The translations under genes and the position numbers were made by a program. The notes beneath the pieces are model-generated. The model made no database searches. It saw nothing but the letters and a program-made list of their open reading frames with translations, and was not told the origin of the DNA. A stretch of DNA of 64,000 nucleotides, taken from contig JAJTBO010000007.1 in assembly GCA_021286855.1 (NCBI GenBank), positions 1 through 64,000 on the forward strand. The letters run 5' to 3'. The stretch comes from Hyphomicrobiales bacterium (GTDB lineage Bacteria > Pseudomonadota > Alphaproteobacteria > Rhizobiales > Ancalomicrobiaceae). Shown piece after piece: positions 49,746 through 59,625 of this stretch (its first letter is position 1; each line of letters opens with the position of its first letter).

Positions 49746-49780
49746 CCGCCGCCACGCTCCCCCACGGGAGCGGACGGCGG
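49746..49780. terminator. Hairpin between tatA and tatB
   Basis: CGCTCCC and GGGAGCG form a 7-pair inner stem with a 4-base loop, extended after a small internal loop by CCGCCG and CGGCGG. It lies 15 bases after the tatA stop codon. No T-run follows on the minus strand, so partial attenuation or mRNA stabilisation is more likely than full termination. Confidence 0.6.
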
Positions 49781-49794
49781 CCCTGATCACGGTT

Positions 49795-50028
49795 TCAGCC
49801 GGCGGTCTTCGACTTCTCTTCGGTCGCGACCGTCTCGCCCGCCTTGGCGTCGATCGACTTCGGCGCGGCCGGGGCCTGCGCGACGTCGTCGTCCTGGAGC
49901 CCCTTCTTGAAGCTCTTGATGCCCTTGGCGAAATCGCCCATCAGGTCGGAGACCTTCCCCTTGCCGCCGAAGAACAGCAGGGCGACCGCGAGAACGATCA
50001 GCCAGTGCCAGATGCTCAGAGAACCCAT
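49795..50028 (-). CDS. tatA: Twin-arginine translocase subunit TatA
   Basis: Pore-forming Tat subunit. The 77-residue protein has the N-terminal helix [20 protein letters not shown], the conserved FGGKGKV hinge and the amphipathic helix [17 protein letters not shown], then a short charged tail. It is first of tatABC. Upstream, on the same strand, is a gene for a predicted Tat substrate. Confidence 0.95.
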   Translation of the reverse strand: MGSLSIWHWLIVLAVALLFFGGKGKVSDLMGDFAKGIKSFKKGLQDDDVAQAPAAPKSIDAKAGETVATEEKSKTAG

Positions 50029-50152
50029 GTCGTACTGCTCCAGATGATGGGCCGACGCGCCCGCGCCGGGGCGGCCGGCAAGCGGCGCCGCACTATGGCA
50101 AAAAGCCCCCGGAGGAGCAACCGCGCGCGGCGCGCGGCGCCCGACCGCTCCC

Positions 50153-50965
50153 TCACTCGTCGGTGAAGAGCAGCGCCGACGCCCTCAGACGCCCCACCAC
50201 CCAGGTCGCGCCGCCCGCCGCCGTCTCATGCGCCTCCACCCCGAGCATCGCCGATCGATAAGTCGCGATTTCGGCGCCCGTGAGCGGGGCGCACCGCGGC
50301 GACATCAGCTGTTCGAAGCCGTCATAGGGGACGAACCACGCCCCCGGCTCGAGTTCGGCATGCTCGACATAGGCCTGGACGACGTCGAGCATGTCGCGAT
50401 GCAGCCCGGCCAATCGCTTCTCGACCTCCGGCGACAGCGTATCGCGCCCATGATCGTCGCGCCCGACCGGGAGCCCGAGGATCTTCGCCATTTCGATCTC
50501 GAAATGGGTGTAGTCGCCATAGGGGCGCTTGCAGTCGATGATCCCCTGTTTCCAGTGCGCGCCCTTCAACAGCGCGACCTGATCCGCCGACACGGTCACC
50601 GACGTCGCGCCGCTCGAGGCGTGACGGAGGGCATAGGTTCCCGGTTCGAAACGCGCATGCAGAAAGAAGGCGCAGATCGCCTTCTCGTAGCGCGCCGGCG
50701 TCGGCCCGCCGTCTTCCATCGCTTCGATGAAGTCGTCGAGCTCCATGTCGCCGGCGACCAACGCCGGCGCCCCGGTCTCGCAGTCGTTCCAGACCGCGTG
50801 GAAGCCGTGGAACCAGGCGATGTCCTCGGCGGTGATGTCGATCGGATCGCTGAATCGACGATGGGACACGGCGCGGGCGCTCCCGGCGGAAAGGACGAAG
50901 GGCGAGAGGAACGCCGCGCCGATGAGGCCGCGGCGGGTGAGGCGCGAAGACCGGGCCGACGTCAT
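50153..50965 (-). CDS. Tat-exported protein of unknown function
   Basis: The 270-residue product is not recognised. It opens with a twin-arginine signal: [20 protein letters not shown] with Arg11-Arg12, then AGSARA and a likely cleavage after residue 32. The mature part is soluble, mixed alpha/beta by appearance, with few Cys (for example NDCETGAP and PRCAPL) and many His and Asp (DDHGRDT), so a metal- or cofactor-containing periplasmic protein is possible, but no motif proves it. Its start overlaps the stop of a zinc-finger membrane-protein gene by 4 bases. The gene sits directly upstream of tatABC, which suggests it depends on that machinery. Confidence 0.8.
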   Translation of the reverse strand: MTSARSSRLTRRGLIGAAFLSPFVLSAGSARAVSHRRFSDPIDITAEDIAWFHGFHAVWNDCETGAPALVAGDMELDDFIEAMEDGGPTPARYEKAICAFFLHARFEPGTYALRHASSGATSVTVSADQVALLKGAHWKQGIIDCKRPYGDYTHFEIEMAKILGLPVGRDDHGRDTLSPEVEKRLAGLHRDMLDVVQAYVEHAELEPGAWFVPYDGFEQLMSPRCAPLTGAEIATYRSAMLGVEAHETAAGGATWVVGRLRASALLFTDE

Positions 50966-51342
50966 GCCGCGACCCCCTTCTTCGGTCGCCGCCGCAACCC
51001 GAACGCCGTGGCGGCGATCCCCGCCGCCGCCCCGCCCGCCAGCGCGAAGATGTCCCATCGCGGCGAAACGAAATCGACGAGCGCCACCAGCGCCAACGTG
51101 AAGAGGAAGGCCAAGGCCGCCATGCGACGCAAGACGCCGCTCTGCCGCAGTTGGTCTTCGCTCGCCGAAAGCAAACTCTCGCGCCGTCGATCGAGGTCGG
51201 CGCGCTCCGCGAGTTTGTCCTGATGGTCGCCATGACAGGCGAAGCCTCGGCCCCTGTCGTCCGCGCAATCGGAACACAGCCCCCGACCACAGACGATGCA
51301 TATTCCAATCGCCATATTTCCCGAATGATTGCTGCAATTCAT
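50962..51342 (-). CDS. B-box-like zinc-finger membrane protein
   Basis: A 126-residue protein, family unknown beyond its parts. The N-terminus is a Cys/His cluster of B-box type: MNCSNHSGNMAIGICIVCGR, then LCSDCADDRGRGFACHGDH, which could bind two zinc ions. A charged helical stretch follows (about 40-70), then two membrane helices (about 72-90 and 97-114) and a basic end. The zinc domain is expected in the cytoplasm. It is translationally coupled to the Tat-exported protein gene downstream. The combination of a zinc-finger membrane protein and a Tat substrate is not one I recognise. Confidence 0.75.
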   Translation of the reverse strand: MNCSNHSGNMAIGICIVCGRGLCSDCADDRGRGFACHGDHQDKLAERADLDRRRESLLSASEDQLRQSGVLRRMAALAFLFTLALVALVDFVSPRWDIFALAGGAAAGIAATAFGLRRRPKKGVAA

Positions 51343-51431
51343 CTACGGCTCCTCTCGGAAGAGCCTCAGGTAACCGCGGCGGATCGAGTTCGGCAAAACG
51401 AGTTTCGTAACGTTTGGTAACGTCGGCAGGC

Positions 51432-52130
51432 TCAATCGCCCGCGTCCGTCTCGCCCTCTGGCGAGAACAGGGCCGGATCGGCCGCGTCGAGCGGGTCCTC
51501 GTCCGGGCCGAGCGCCTCGCCCTCGATCGGCAGCGGCATCCGGAATCCGGCGGGGATCTGCCCCTCGAGCAGGCCCGCCGCCTTCAACTCCTCGAGCCCG
51601 GGCAGATCGCGCACCGTCTCCAGGCCGAAGTGGACCAGGAAGTCGTCGGTGACGCCCCAGGTGATCGGTCGGCCCGGCGTCCGCCGGCGACCGCGCATCC
51701 GCACCCAGCCGGCTTCCAACAAGAGATCGAGCGTCCCCTTCGACATGGCGACGCCACGGATCTGTTCGATCTCGGCCCGCGTCACCGGCTGGTGATAGGC
51801 GATGATCGCCAGCGTCTCGAGCGCCGCCCGTCCGAGCCGGCGCGGCTCGGCGACATCGCGGGAGAGCCGCGGCGCCAGATCGATCGCGGTGCGGAACAGC
51901 CATTTGCCGGCGACCCGGATCGGCTCGACGCCGCGGCCGCGATAGTCCTCGACGAGCCGGTCGAGCAGCGCGGAAAGATCGACGCCCGGCCCGATCAACT
52001 CGGCGAGCGCCGCCTCCTCGATCGGTTCCGCCGCCGCGAAGATCGCCGCCTCGACCAGCCGCTGCGCCTCGCGCTCCGCCCAGGGCGCGCCGACCGCCGT
52101 CGCCTCGTCCTGGTCCTCCGCCTCGTTCAT
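51432..52130 (-). CDS. scpB: Segregation and condensation protein ScpB
   Basis: Winged-helix kleisin-interacting element of the Smc-ScpAB condensin. The 232-residue protein starts MNEAEDQDEATAVGAPWAER and contains the tandem winged-helix core, with the diagnostic ALETLAIIAYHQPVTRAEIE and IRGVAMSKGTLDLLLEAGWV. The C-terminal tail is acidic. Its start overlaps the scpA stop by 4 bases. Two unusual genes follow it before tatA. Confidence 0.95.
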   Translation of the reverse strand: MNEAEDQDEATAVGAPWAEREAQRLVEAAIFAAAEPIEEAALAELIGPGVDLSALLDRLVEDYRGRGVEPIRVAGKWLFRTAIDLAPRLSRDVAEPRRLGRAALETLAIIAYHQPVTRAEIEQIRGVAMSKGTLDLLLEAGWVRMRGRRRTPGRPITWGVTDDFLVHFGLETVRDLPGLEELKAAGLLEGQIPAGFRMPLPIEGEALGPDEDPLDAADPALFSPEGETDAGD

Positions 52131-52993
52131 CCCGTCTCTCCGTCCGTCTCGGCCGTCGGCGCCCGCGGCCGGATCATCAGAGGCGCGAAGGCCTGCGCCT
52201 GGGCGAGCTCCAGCCGCCCCTCGCGGACCATCTCCAGGGTCGCCGCGAAGGTCGAGGCGGTGAGCGTCGTCCGCATCTCCGGCGAGGCATGCGCCGCGAT
52301 CACCCGGTCGAGCGGCACCCATTCGTCGATCGGCCCGACCAGCCGCTCCAGGATCTCGCGCGCGTCGACGAGCGACCACACCGCCCGCGCCGCCACCCGA
52401 ACCTCGGTCACCATCGACCGCTGCCGGATGTCGGCATAGGCCGAGAGCAGATCGTGCAGGCTCGCCTCCCAGATCGGGGCCGGCGCGGCGACCGTCGCCT
52501 CGGGGCGTCCCCGTAGGAAGAAGTCGCGTCCCGCCCGCGGCCGCGCCAACAGCGCCTGACCGCGCTCGCGCATCGCCCCGAGCCGCATCAGGCGAAACGC
52601 CAGCTGCGCCGCCAGCTCCTCGCCGGAGGGCTGATCGTCCTGCGGCGGCTTCGGCAGCAGCAGGCGCGACTTCAGATAGGTGAGCCACGCCGCCATCACC
52701 AGATGATCGGCGGCGAGCTCCAGCCGCCGTTCGCGCACCCGTTCGACGAAGGCGAGATATTGGTCGACCAGGGCCAGGATCGAGATCTCGGCGAGGTCGA
52801 CCTTCTGCTGGCGCGCCAGGGTCAAAAGGAGATCGAGCGGCCCTTCCCAACTGCCGACGTCGACGACCAGCGCGTCCTCGTCGAGGTCCGCGCCCCCGCG
52901 CGGCGGCCGCGACCAGTCTTCCGTCGCGGTCGCCCGCGCCGACGTCTCCGGTTTCGCTCGTTCGGCCTCGATCACGTCGTCGTCCCCGCCCAC
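52127..52993 (-). CDS. scpA: Segregation and condensation protein ScpA
   Basis: Kleisin subunit bridging the Smc heads for chromosome condensation. The 288 residues contain WEGPLDLLLTLARQQKVDLA, which is the ScpA N-terminal signature, followed by LVMAAWLTYLKSRLLLP. The C-terminal winged helix is near TLTASTFAATLEMVREGRL. The start used is GTG, with no good ribosome-binding site; a GTG six codons downstream is an alternative, and about 35 N-terminal residues are poorly conserved. It lies 13 bases after nagZ. Confidence 0.93.
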   Translation of the reverse strand: MGGDDDVIEAERAKPETSARATATEDWSRPPRGGADLDEDALVVDVGSWEGPLDLLLTLARQQKVDLAEISILALVDQYLAFVERVRERRLELAADHLVMAAWLTYLKSRLLLPKPPQDDQPSGEELAAQLAFRLMRLGAMRERGQALLARPRAGRDFFLRGRPEATVAAPAPIWEASLHDLLSAYADIRQRSMVTEVRVAARAVWSLVDAREILERLVGPIDEWVPLDRVIAAHASPEMRTTLTASTFAATLEMVREGRLELAQAQAFAPLMIRPRAPTAETDGETG

Positions 52994-53006
52994 CGGCGAG
53001 GATGTT

Positions 53007-54029
53007 TCAGACGAGCGGGGTCCCCGTCAATCGGGCGAATTCGGCGCGGCCCTCTTCGACGTCGAAGATCGCCGGTCGCCGGCGCATCGATTCGGCCCGG
53101 AGCGCTCGTCTGAGCGCGTCGCCCTCGAGCGGACGGCAGTTCACCGCCACTTCGCGCATCTCGGCGAGATCGCCGTTGCAATGGAGCGCCAGATCGCAGC
53201 CGGCGTCGAGCGCCGCCCGCGTCCGCTCGCCGATCGTGCCGGAGAGCGCCTGCATCGACACGTCGTCCGACATCAGGCAGCCGTCGTAACCGATGAAGCC
53301 GCGGATCACCGAGGAGATCACCGTCGTCGAGGTGGTCGCCGGCCGGTCCGGGTCGATCGCGGTGTAGACGACGTGCGCGGTCATCGCCAGCGGCAGGTCG
53401 GCCGCGGCGCGGAACGGCAGGAAGTCGGTCGCCTCGAGCGTCTCGCGCGGCGTGTCGACCACCGGCAGATGGTGGTGGCTGTCGACGCCGGCCCGGCCAT
53501 GTCCGGGAATGTGCTTGATCACCGGCAACACGCCGCCGTCGAGGAGACCGGCCGCCGCCGCCCGCCCGAGCGCCGAGACCACTTCCGGCGTGACGCCGTA
53601 GGCGCGATGGCCGATCACGTCGTGCGCGCCCTCGACCGGCACGTCGAGCACCGGCAGACAGTCGACGTCGATGCCGAGATCGAGCAGATCGGCGGCGATC
53701 AGCCGCGCCCCGAGCCGCGCCGCCCGCAGCCCATCCCCGCAATTGCGCCGATGGACGTCGCCGTAGGTCCGCCCGGTCGGATAGGCCGGCCAATGCGGCG
53801 GCCCGAGCCGCTGCACCCGACCGCCTTCCTGATCGATCAGGATCGGCGCGTCCGGCCGATCCGCCGCCGCCCGGAGCGCCGCCGTCAGCGCCCGGATCTG
53901 ATCGGGCGTCTCGCAATTGCGCTTGAACAGGATGAAGCCCCACGGCCGCGTCTCGGCGAAGAAGGCGACCTCCTCCGGCGAGAGCGTCGGTCCGGCGCAG
54001 CCGGCGATGAAGGCGGAGACGGTCGACAA
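53007..54029 (-). CDS. nagZ: Beta-N-acetylhexosaminidase NagZ
   Basis: GH3 enzyme of the cytoplasm that removes N-acetylglucosamine from anhydro-muropeptides in peptidoglycan recycling. The 340-residue protein shows LIDQEGGRVQRLGPPHW, the mobile loop KHIPGHGRAGVDSHHHLPV with the catalytic His, and LMSDDVSMQAL with the nucleophile Asp. The start is a TTG codon (TTG-TCG-ACC), chosen because no ATG fits and GAGGG lies about 9 bases upstream. It is preceded by the SPOR-domain gene and followed by scpA, a standard alphaproteobacterial order. Confidence 0.94.
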   Translation of the reverse strand: MSTVSAFIAGCAGPTLSPEEVAFFAETRPWGFILFKRNCETPDQIRALTAALRAAADRPDAPILIDQEGGRVQRLGPPHWPAYPTGRTYGDVHRRNCGDGLRAARLGARLIAADLLDLGIDVDCLPVLDVPVEGAHDVIGHRAYGVTPEVVSALGRAAAAGLLDGGVLPVIKHIPGHGRAGVDSHHHLPVVDTPRETLEATDFLPFRAAADLPLAMTAHVVYTAIDPDRPATTSTTVISSVIRGFIGYDGCLMSDDVSMQALSGTIGERTRAALDAGCDLALHCNGDLAEMREVAVNCRPLEGDALRRALRAESMRRRPAIFDVEEGRAEFARLTGTPLV

Positions 54030-54088
54030 GGATCGGCCCTCGAGACAAGGGGTGGAGTGGAGATCGGCCGCGCCGACGGAGGGGAGGA

Positions 54089-55921
54089 TCAGCGCCGCGT
54101 CACCATGCAGTCGCCGCCCTGCGCCTTGATCTGGCCGCACAGCGCCGCCGCGGCCTCGCGCGAGCCGGCCGGCACCTTGGCCCGATAGAAGGTGCCCTTC
54201 GCCCCGAGATCGGCGCGCTGCACCTCGACCGGCTTGCCGGCCAGCGCCGAGAAGCGTCGCTGCGCCGAAGCGTAGGAGCTGCGGGCGTCGGCTTCCGACT
54301 TCGAGGCCGACAGCTGCACCGCCCAATCGCCCGATCCGCCGGAGGTCGGCGCGATCGTCGTCGGCGCGCTCGCCACGGCCTGCGGCGCGGTCTGCGGCTG
54401 CGCGGCCAGACGCGGCGCGACCGGCCCGAGCGCCATCGGCGCGCCGGCTTCGGCGCGGGGCGCCGTCGGCTTCACCGTCGTCGTCGCGACGACATGCGTC
54501 GGCGCGGCCGTCGGCGGCTGCGTCCGCACCGGCGTGGCGACGACCGGTTTCGCGGGCGCCGCCGTTTCGACCGCAGCCGGGCGAACCGGCGCGGGCGACG
54601 GCATCGGCACCGGCGTCGCGGGGACGGTCGGGGTCGCCTCCGGCGTCGTCGCGACCGGCGCGACGGACGGCGGCGCCGGCAGGGTCGGCGCCGGCGCGCC
54701 CCCCGTCGGACCGATCGGCGTCGTCACCGTCTTCGCGATCGTCGGCGCGGTCGCGACCGGCGTCGCGGGCGCGGGCGGGACGGCGGCGGCCGCCGGCGTC
54801 GACGGCGGAGCGGCGGGCGGCGCGACCGGCGCGCCGTCTTCCGAGACGATCGATCCGTCCGGCCGGACCACGACCGTCTTGACCGTCCGCGGCTGATCGG
54901 CTGTCGCCGGGCGCTGCGCGCCGGGATTGATCACGCGGACCTCGCGGCCGTCGGCGGTCCGGCCGGCGACGTGCTCGACCGGATCTTCCTGCAGCGACAC
55001 GATCTTCGAACCGTCGACCTTGACGTCGCGCTTCAACGACACCTCGCCGTCGCCGGCCGGCGTCGCCTTGCTCGGATCGGGGATCACCTTGAGCGGCTTG
55101 CCGTCGGCGTGGAGGACCACCGGCCCACGCGTCGACGCCCCGCCGAGATATTTCCATCCCGCGAGCGCGCCGCCACCCATCAGCAGAGCGCCGACGACGA
55201 ACACCGCCACCTTGAGGCCGCCGCCGCCCTCGCGCGGCAGATGCCCGACGGCGTCTTCCTCGAGCGCCGAATGCGGACGGATCGTCGAATCGCCCGCGAC
55301 ATAGGGCGAGGCCTCGCGCGCGGCGACGGCGATCGCGTCGGTGTCGAAGTCGGCGAAGGTCGGCTGCGGCGGCTGTCCGCCCCGCGCCCGATGGATCTCG
55401 GCGGCGAAGGCTTCGTCGAGATCGAGCGGGCGCGCCTCGGGCTGCTCGAAGGCCGGATCGTAGGACCCGGCGGCGACGCCGTCGTCATAGGCGTAATAGT
55501 CGGCGAGCCGCGGATCGTGCGGCGTCTCGGCGACCGCCATGGACGCCGCCTCGCCGGCGGTGACGGCGCGCAACGAGGCGATGTCGTGATCGTCGACCGG
55601 ATGTTGCGGAATGATCGGCGGCGTCTCGCGTTCGAACGCGCCGCGCACCCGCTCCTCCGGCGCGACCGAGGAGCGCAGGCTCTCGAAGAGCTCCGCCTCG
55701 AGGTCGGAGATCTGTTGCGGCGCCGGCTTCGACGGCAACACGCGACGACCCACCTCGACCACGTGTTCGGGACGCACGGGATGCGCCGTGCCCTCGCCGA
55801 GGATGCGCGCCAACTCCGCCAACGGGTCCTCCGCCTGCGGGCGCGGCGCCCGGCGCAGGCCCGGCGCGTCGCCCTCGGCGTCGGCGGAGAAGTCGTGGTA
55901 GGGTCGCAGCGGATCGGACAT
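54089..55921 (-). CDS. SPOR-domain cell-division-associated membrane protein
   Basis: A 610-residue bitopic inner-membrane protein. About 235 cytoplasmic residues, acidic and of low complexity, precede one membrane helix (VAVFVVGALLMGGGALAG, about 238-256). A long periplasmic Pro/Ala/Thr-rich linker follows, then a C-terminal SPOR domain (GDWAVQLSASKSEADARSSY to the end), which binds glycan strands stripped of peptides at the division site. The architecture resembles FtsN-like proteins, but no FtsN activation motif was identified. It lies between argS and nagZ, where relatives also carry a SPOR protein. Confidence 0.92.
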   Translation of the reverse strand: MSDPLRPYHDFSADAEGDAPGLRRAPRPQAEDPLAELARILGEGTAHPVRPEHVVEVGRRVLPSKPAPQQISDLEAELFESLRSSVAPEERVRGAFERETPPIIPQHPVDDHDIASLRAVTAGEAASMAVAETPHDPRLADYYAYDDGVAAGSYDPAFEQPEARPLDLDEAFAAEIHRARGGQPPQPTFADFDTDAIAVAAREASPYVAGDSTIRPHSALEEDAVGHLPREGGGGLKVAVFVVGALLMGGGALAGWKYLGGASTRGPVVLHADGKPLKVIPDPSKATPAGDGEVSLKRDVKVDGSKIVSLQEDPVEHVAGRTADGREVRVINPGAQRPATADQPRTVKTVVVRPDGSIVSEDGAPVAPPAAPPSTPAAAAVPPAPATPVATAPTIAKTVTTPIGPTGGAPAPTLPAPPSVAPVATTPEATPTVPATPVPMPSPAPVRPAAVETAAPAKPVVATPVRTQPPTAAPTHVVATTTVKPTAPRAEAGAPMALGPVAPRLAAQPQTAPQAVASAPTTIAPTSGGSGDWAVQLSASKSEADARSSYASAQRRFSALAGKPVEVQRADLGAKGTFYRAKVPAGSREAAAALCGQIKAQGGDCMVTRR

Positions 55922-55989
55922 CGATCGGGCACCTCGTGTCGCGGGGGGCGGTCGATCCACCCCTCTCGGCGTCGTCCCGACGCGTGCCC

Positions 55990-57750
55990 TCAGCGCATCT
56001 CTTCCGGTGCGCTCACTCCGAGGACGGCGAGCCCGGACGCGATTACGGAAGCGACGGCCTTCACCATCGCCAGTCGGGCATGGGACGACAATGGATCGTC
56101 AACGTTAACAAAGCGTAATTGTGGCAGATCCTTGCCCCTGTTCCAATGGGCGTGGAGTTCGCTGGCGAGGTCGTGCAGGTAGAAGGCGATTCGGTGCGGC
56201 TCGTGACCTTCCGCCGCACCCTCCACCACTCGCGGCCACTGGGCGATCCTCTTCAGGAGCCCGACTTCCCCGACGTCGCCGAGCAGCGTCAGATCGGCCC
56301 CCGCCAGCCCCTCGGTCGTCAGGTCGAGCCCCGGCAGCGTCTCGCGCGCCTGATTGAACACCGAATGGACGCGGGCGTGCGCATACTGGACATAGAAGAC
56401 CGGATTGTCCTTCGACTGTTCGGTCACCTTCTGGAAGTCGAAGTCGAGCGGCGCGTCGGACTTGCGGAACAGCATCATGAAGCGCACCGCGTCGACGCCC
56501 ACTTCCTCGACCACCTCGCGCAGCGTGACGAAGGAGCCCGAGCGCTTCGACATCTTCACCGGCTCGCCGGCGCGGAACAGCTTGACGAGCTGGCAGAGCT
56601 TGACGTCGAGCGCCGCCTCGCCGTTCGAGATCGCCTTCACCGCCGCCTGCATCCGCTTGACGTAGCCGCCGTGATCCGCCCCCCAGATGTCGATCTGGCT
56701 GGCGAAGCCGCGCCGATACTTGTCGAGGTGATAGGCGATGTCGGAGGCGAAATAGGTGTAGGAGCCGTCCGATTTGATCAACGGCCGATCGACGTCGTCG
56801 CCGAACTCGGTCGAACGGAACAGCGTCTGCTCGCGCTCCTCCCAGTCGTCGGGCAATTGCCCTTTCGGCGGCTCGAGCCGACCCTGATACATCAGGCCGG
56901 CCTTCGTCAGCGTCTCGATCGCCTGGGCGACGCGGTCGCCCTCCGGCCCGGTCTGCAGGCTCTTTTCCGAGAAGAAGACGTCGTGGACGACGTTGAGCGC
57001 CTTCAGATCCTCGCGGATCATCGCCATCATCGCGTCGATGGCGCGGGTGCGCACCGTCGCCAGCCACGCGCTCTCCGGCTCGCCTTCGAGCGACGCGCCG
57101 AACTCCTTCGCCAACGCCGCGCCGACCGGCTTCAGATAGTCGCCGGGATAGAGCCCCTCCGGGATCTCGCCGATGTCGCGGCCGAGCGCCTCGAGGTAGC
57201 GCAGGTAGGCGGAGCGGGCGAGCACGTCGACCTGCGCGCCGGCGTCGTTGATGTAATATTCCTTGGTGACGGCGTGACCGGCGTAGGCCAGGAGATTGGC
57301 CAGCGCGTCGCCGACGACCGCGCCGCGACAGTGGCCGACGTGCATCGGTCCGGTCGGATTGGCCGAGACGTATTCGACGTTGACCGCGCCCTTGCCCGCC
57401 GCGCCGCGGCCGAACTCCGCGCCCGACCGCACCACGCCGGCGAGGAAGCCGGCCCAATAGCTCGGCGACAGACGCAGATTGAGGAAGCCGGGTCCGGCGA
57501 CCTCGGTCTCCGCGACATCCGGATCGGCGGCGAGCGCGCCCATCAGCTCGATGGCGAGCTGGCGTGGGTTCTTGCCCATCGGCTTCGACAGCACCATCGC
57601 GGCGTTGACCGCGAGATCGCCGTGGGCGGCGTCGCGCGGCGGCTCGACCACGACGCGGGCGAGGTCGAGAGCCGATCCGTCGGCGGCCGTCCAGCCGAGC
57701 CGCGCGATGGTCGCGCGCACCCGCGCGCCGAAATCCGCGAAGATGTCCAT
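55990..57750 (-). CDS. argS: Arginyl-tRNA synthetase
   Basis: Class Ia aminoacyl-tRNA synthetase for arginine. The 586-residue protein begins [20 protein letters not shown] (Add1 tRNA-binding domain), has HVGH at 137-140 within [13 protein letters not shown], the KMSKR signature at 399-403, and a DALR anticodon-binding domain at the C-terminus ([20 protein letters not shown] marks its start). Length and domain order are standard. Confidence 0.97.
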   Translation of the reverse strand: MDIFADFGARVRATIARLGWTAADGSALDLARVVVEPPRDAAHGDLAVNAAMVLSKPMGKNPRQLAIELMGALAADPDVAETEVAGPGFLNLRLSPSYWAGFLAGVVRSGAEFGRGAAGKGAVNVEYVSANPTGPMHVGHCRGAVVGDALANLLAYAGHAVTKEYYINDAGAQVDVLARSAYLRYLEALGRDIGEIPEGLYPGDYLKPVGAALAKEFGASLEGEPESAWLATVRTRAIDAMMAMIREDLKALNVVHDVFFSEKSLQTGPEGDRVAQAIETLTKAGLMYQGRLEPPKGQLPDDWEEREQTLFRSTEFGDDVDRPLIKSDGSYTYFASDIAYHLDKYRRGFASQIDIWGADHGGYVKRMQAAVKAISNGEAALDVKLCQLVKLFRAGEPVKMSKRSGSFVTLREVVEEVGVDAVRFMMLFRKSDAPLDFDFQKVTEQSKDNPVFYVQYAHARVHSVFNQARETLPGLDLTTEGLAGADLTLLGDVGEVGLLKRIAQWPRVVEGAAEGHEPHRIAFYLHDLASELHAHWNRGKDLPQLRFVNVDDPLSSHARLAMVKAVASVIASGLAVLGVSAPEEMR

Positions 57751-57869
57751 GGGGAAGCGCCGTTTCCTGGTTGGGCCGCCCGCCGCTCGGCTCCTCGTGG
57801 AGCCCGCGCGACGGCGGAAAATCTCGGCCGGGAGCTATCGCAAATCGCCGGAACCGTCAAACGCCGGGT

Positions 57870-59108
57870 CTAGAGATCCGGCGTGTCGCCGCACACCCGG
57901 CGATGTTCTGCGACCGCGTAGCGATCCGTCATGCCGGCGACGTAGTCGCAGATCCGCCGCGCCGCGCGGTCCCGATCGCCCGTCTCCGACCCGAACCGCC
58001 ATTCCTCCGGCAAGGTCTCGGGATCGGCGAGAAAGGCGGCGAAGAGCTCCTCGACCACCTGCTCCGCCGCCCGCATCGGCCGCATCACCGCCTCTGAGCG
58101 ATAGACGCGGGAAAACAGGAAGGTCTTGATCGCCCGATCCGCCGCCGCCAATTCGGCCGAAAAACCGACGAGCGCCCGCCCTGCCCGTCGGACTTCGTCC
58201 GCCGACCCCGGCGCGGCCGCCTCCAGCCGAGCGAGGCTCGCCCCGATCACGTCCTCGACCATCGCGGTGATGATCCGCCGGATCACCTCCTGCTTCAGCC
58301 GCGCCCGTTCGAGCCCGGGATGCCGCGCCCGGACCTCGGCGATCGCCGCCCCGACGATCGGCAGATCGACGAGCTCGTCGATCTCGATCAGCCGGGCGCG
58401 CAGTCCGTCGTCGATGTCGTGCGCGTCATAGGCGATGTCGTCGGCGATCGCCGCGCACTGCGCCTCGAGGCTCGGCCAGGTCGAGAGCCACAGATCCTGC
58501 CCCCGCGCATAGTCGCGCACCCCGAAGGGCAGCTCGGCCGGAGCGTCGTGCTGCCCGTGCGCCGGCGCGAGCGGCCGGCCCGCGGCGTCAGTGAGCGGCC
58601 CGTTGTGCTTCACGAGCCCCTCGAGCGTCTCCCAGGTCAGATTGAGCCCGTCGAAACCGGCGTAGCGCCGCTCCAGCTTGGTCACGATCCTGAGCGTCTG
58701 GGCATTGTGGTCGAAGCCGCCGAAATCGGCCATCGCCCGTTCCATCGCCCGCTCGCCGGCATGGCCGAACGGCGTGTGGCCGAGGTCGTGACCGAGCGCC
58801 AGCGCCTCGGCGAGATCTTCGTCGAGCCGAAAGGCGCGGGCGAGCGCGCGGGCGATCTGCGCCACCTCGATCGTGTGGGTGAGCCGCGAGCGATAGTGGT
58901 CGCCGTCGTGCGGCAGAAACACCTGCGTCTTGTGGGCGAGGCGACGAAAGGCGGTCGAATGGATGATCCGATCGCGGTCGCGCTGGAAGGGCGTGCGCGT
59001 CGGGCTCGACGATTCGTCGACCAACCGGCCGCGCGAGGCGCGCGGATCGACCGCGAACCGCGCTCGCGCCTCGCCGCCGAGGCCCACCCGTTCCGAGATC
59101 TGCGCCAC
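57870..59108 (-). CDS. dgt: dGTP triphosphohydrolase-like HD protein
   Basis: HD-domain dNTP triphosphohydrolase that hydrolyses deoxynucleoside triphosphates to nucleoside and triphosphate. The 412 residues start with a GTG codon preceded by AAGGAG, giving (M)[14 protein letters not shown]; an upstream ATG would add 34 residues. Metal ligands are visible: [17 protein letters not shown] and [18 protein letters not shown] with the HD pair, then [14 protein letters not shown]. It diverges from erpA with about 150 bases between and precedes argS. The type 2 subgroup is expected from length. Confidence 0.94.
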   Translation of the reverse strand: MAQISERVGLGGEARARFAVDPRASRGRLVDESSSPTRTPFQRDRDRIIHSTAFRRLAHKTQVFLPHDGDHYRSRLTHTIEVAQIARALARAFRLDEDLAEALALGHDLGHTPFGHAGERAMERAMADFGGFDHNAQTLRIVTKLERRYAGFDGLNLTWETLEGLVKHNGPLTDAAGRPLAPAHGQHDAPAELPFGVRDYARGQDLWLSTWPSLEAQCAAIADDIAYDAHDIDDGLRARLIEIDELVDLPIVGAAIAEVRARHPGLERARLKQEVIRRIITAMVEDVIGASLARLEAAAPGSADEVRRAGRALVGFSAELAAADRAIKTFLFSRVYRSEAVMRPMRAAEQVVEELFAAFLADPETLPEEWRFGSETGDRDRAARRICDYVAGMTDRYAVAEHRRVCGDTPDL

Positions 59109-59261
59109 GTTCGGCTCCTTCGCCCGCCGAGGATGCACCCGATTTCGGCCGACCGCTCGAGGAGCGGGCTTGATTCTCCGCTCCTCGTACGCATTTGATC
59201 GAGACGACACAACGTTGCAAGCGCGTGACGCTCGCCGTCGCCCGTCGCCGAGGACCCTTCG

Positions 59262-59600
59262 ATGACCGAAACCGCCGCTCCGATCGCCGTCACCTCAGCC
59301 GCCGCGGCCCGCATCCTGTTCGTCGTCTCCGACGAGCCCGCCGGCACGGTGATGCGCATCTCGGTCAAGGGCGGCGGCTGCTCCGGCTTTTCCTACGGCT
59401 TCGAGCTGACCACCGACCGCGCCGACGACGACCTGGTGATCGAGAAGGACGGCGCCACCGTCGTGATCGATCCGGTCTCGGCGGACTATCTCGCCGGTTC
59501 CGAACTCGATTTCGTCGACGATCTGATGGGCCAGGCCTTCAAGATGAAGAACCCCCAGGCGACCGCGACCTGCGGCTGCGGCACCTCCTTCGCCATGTGA
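59262..59600 (+). CDS. erpA: A-type iron-sulfur carrier ErpA
   Basis: Scaffold/carrier that hands [Fe-S] clusters to target proteins. The 112-residue protein contains [17 protein letters not shown] and the C-terminal CGCGTSF, giving the three conserved Cys of A-type carriers. It diverges from dgt. In related genomes xthA follows within a few hundred bases; here it is 3.3 kb away. Confidence 0.95.
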   Translation: MTETAAPIAVTSAAAARILFVVSDEPAGTVMRISVKGGGCSGFSYGFELTTDRADDDLVIEKDGATVVIDPVSADYLAGSELDFVDDLMGQAFKMKNPQATATCGCGTSFAM

Positions 59601-59625
59601 GCGGCGGCCTGGCCGGAGTTCGCGC

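Noticed and set aside
53007-55157. Long frame fusing nagZ to sequence opposite in phase to the SPOR gene
   Set aside because: Only the part from the TTG at 54029 is NagZ; upstream text is a frame-shifted reading of the SPOR-domain gene.
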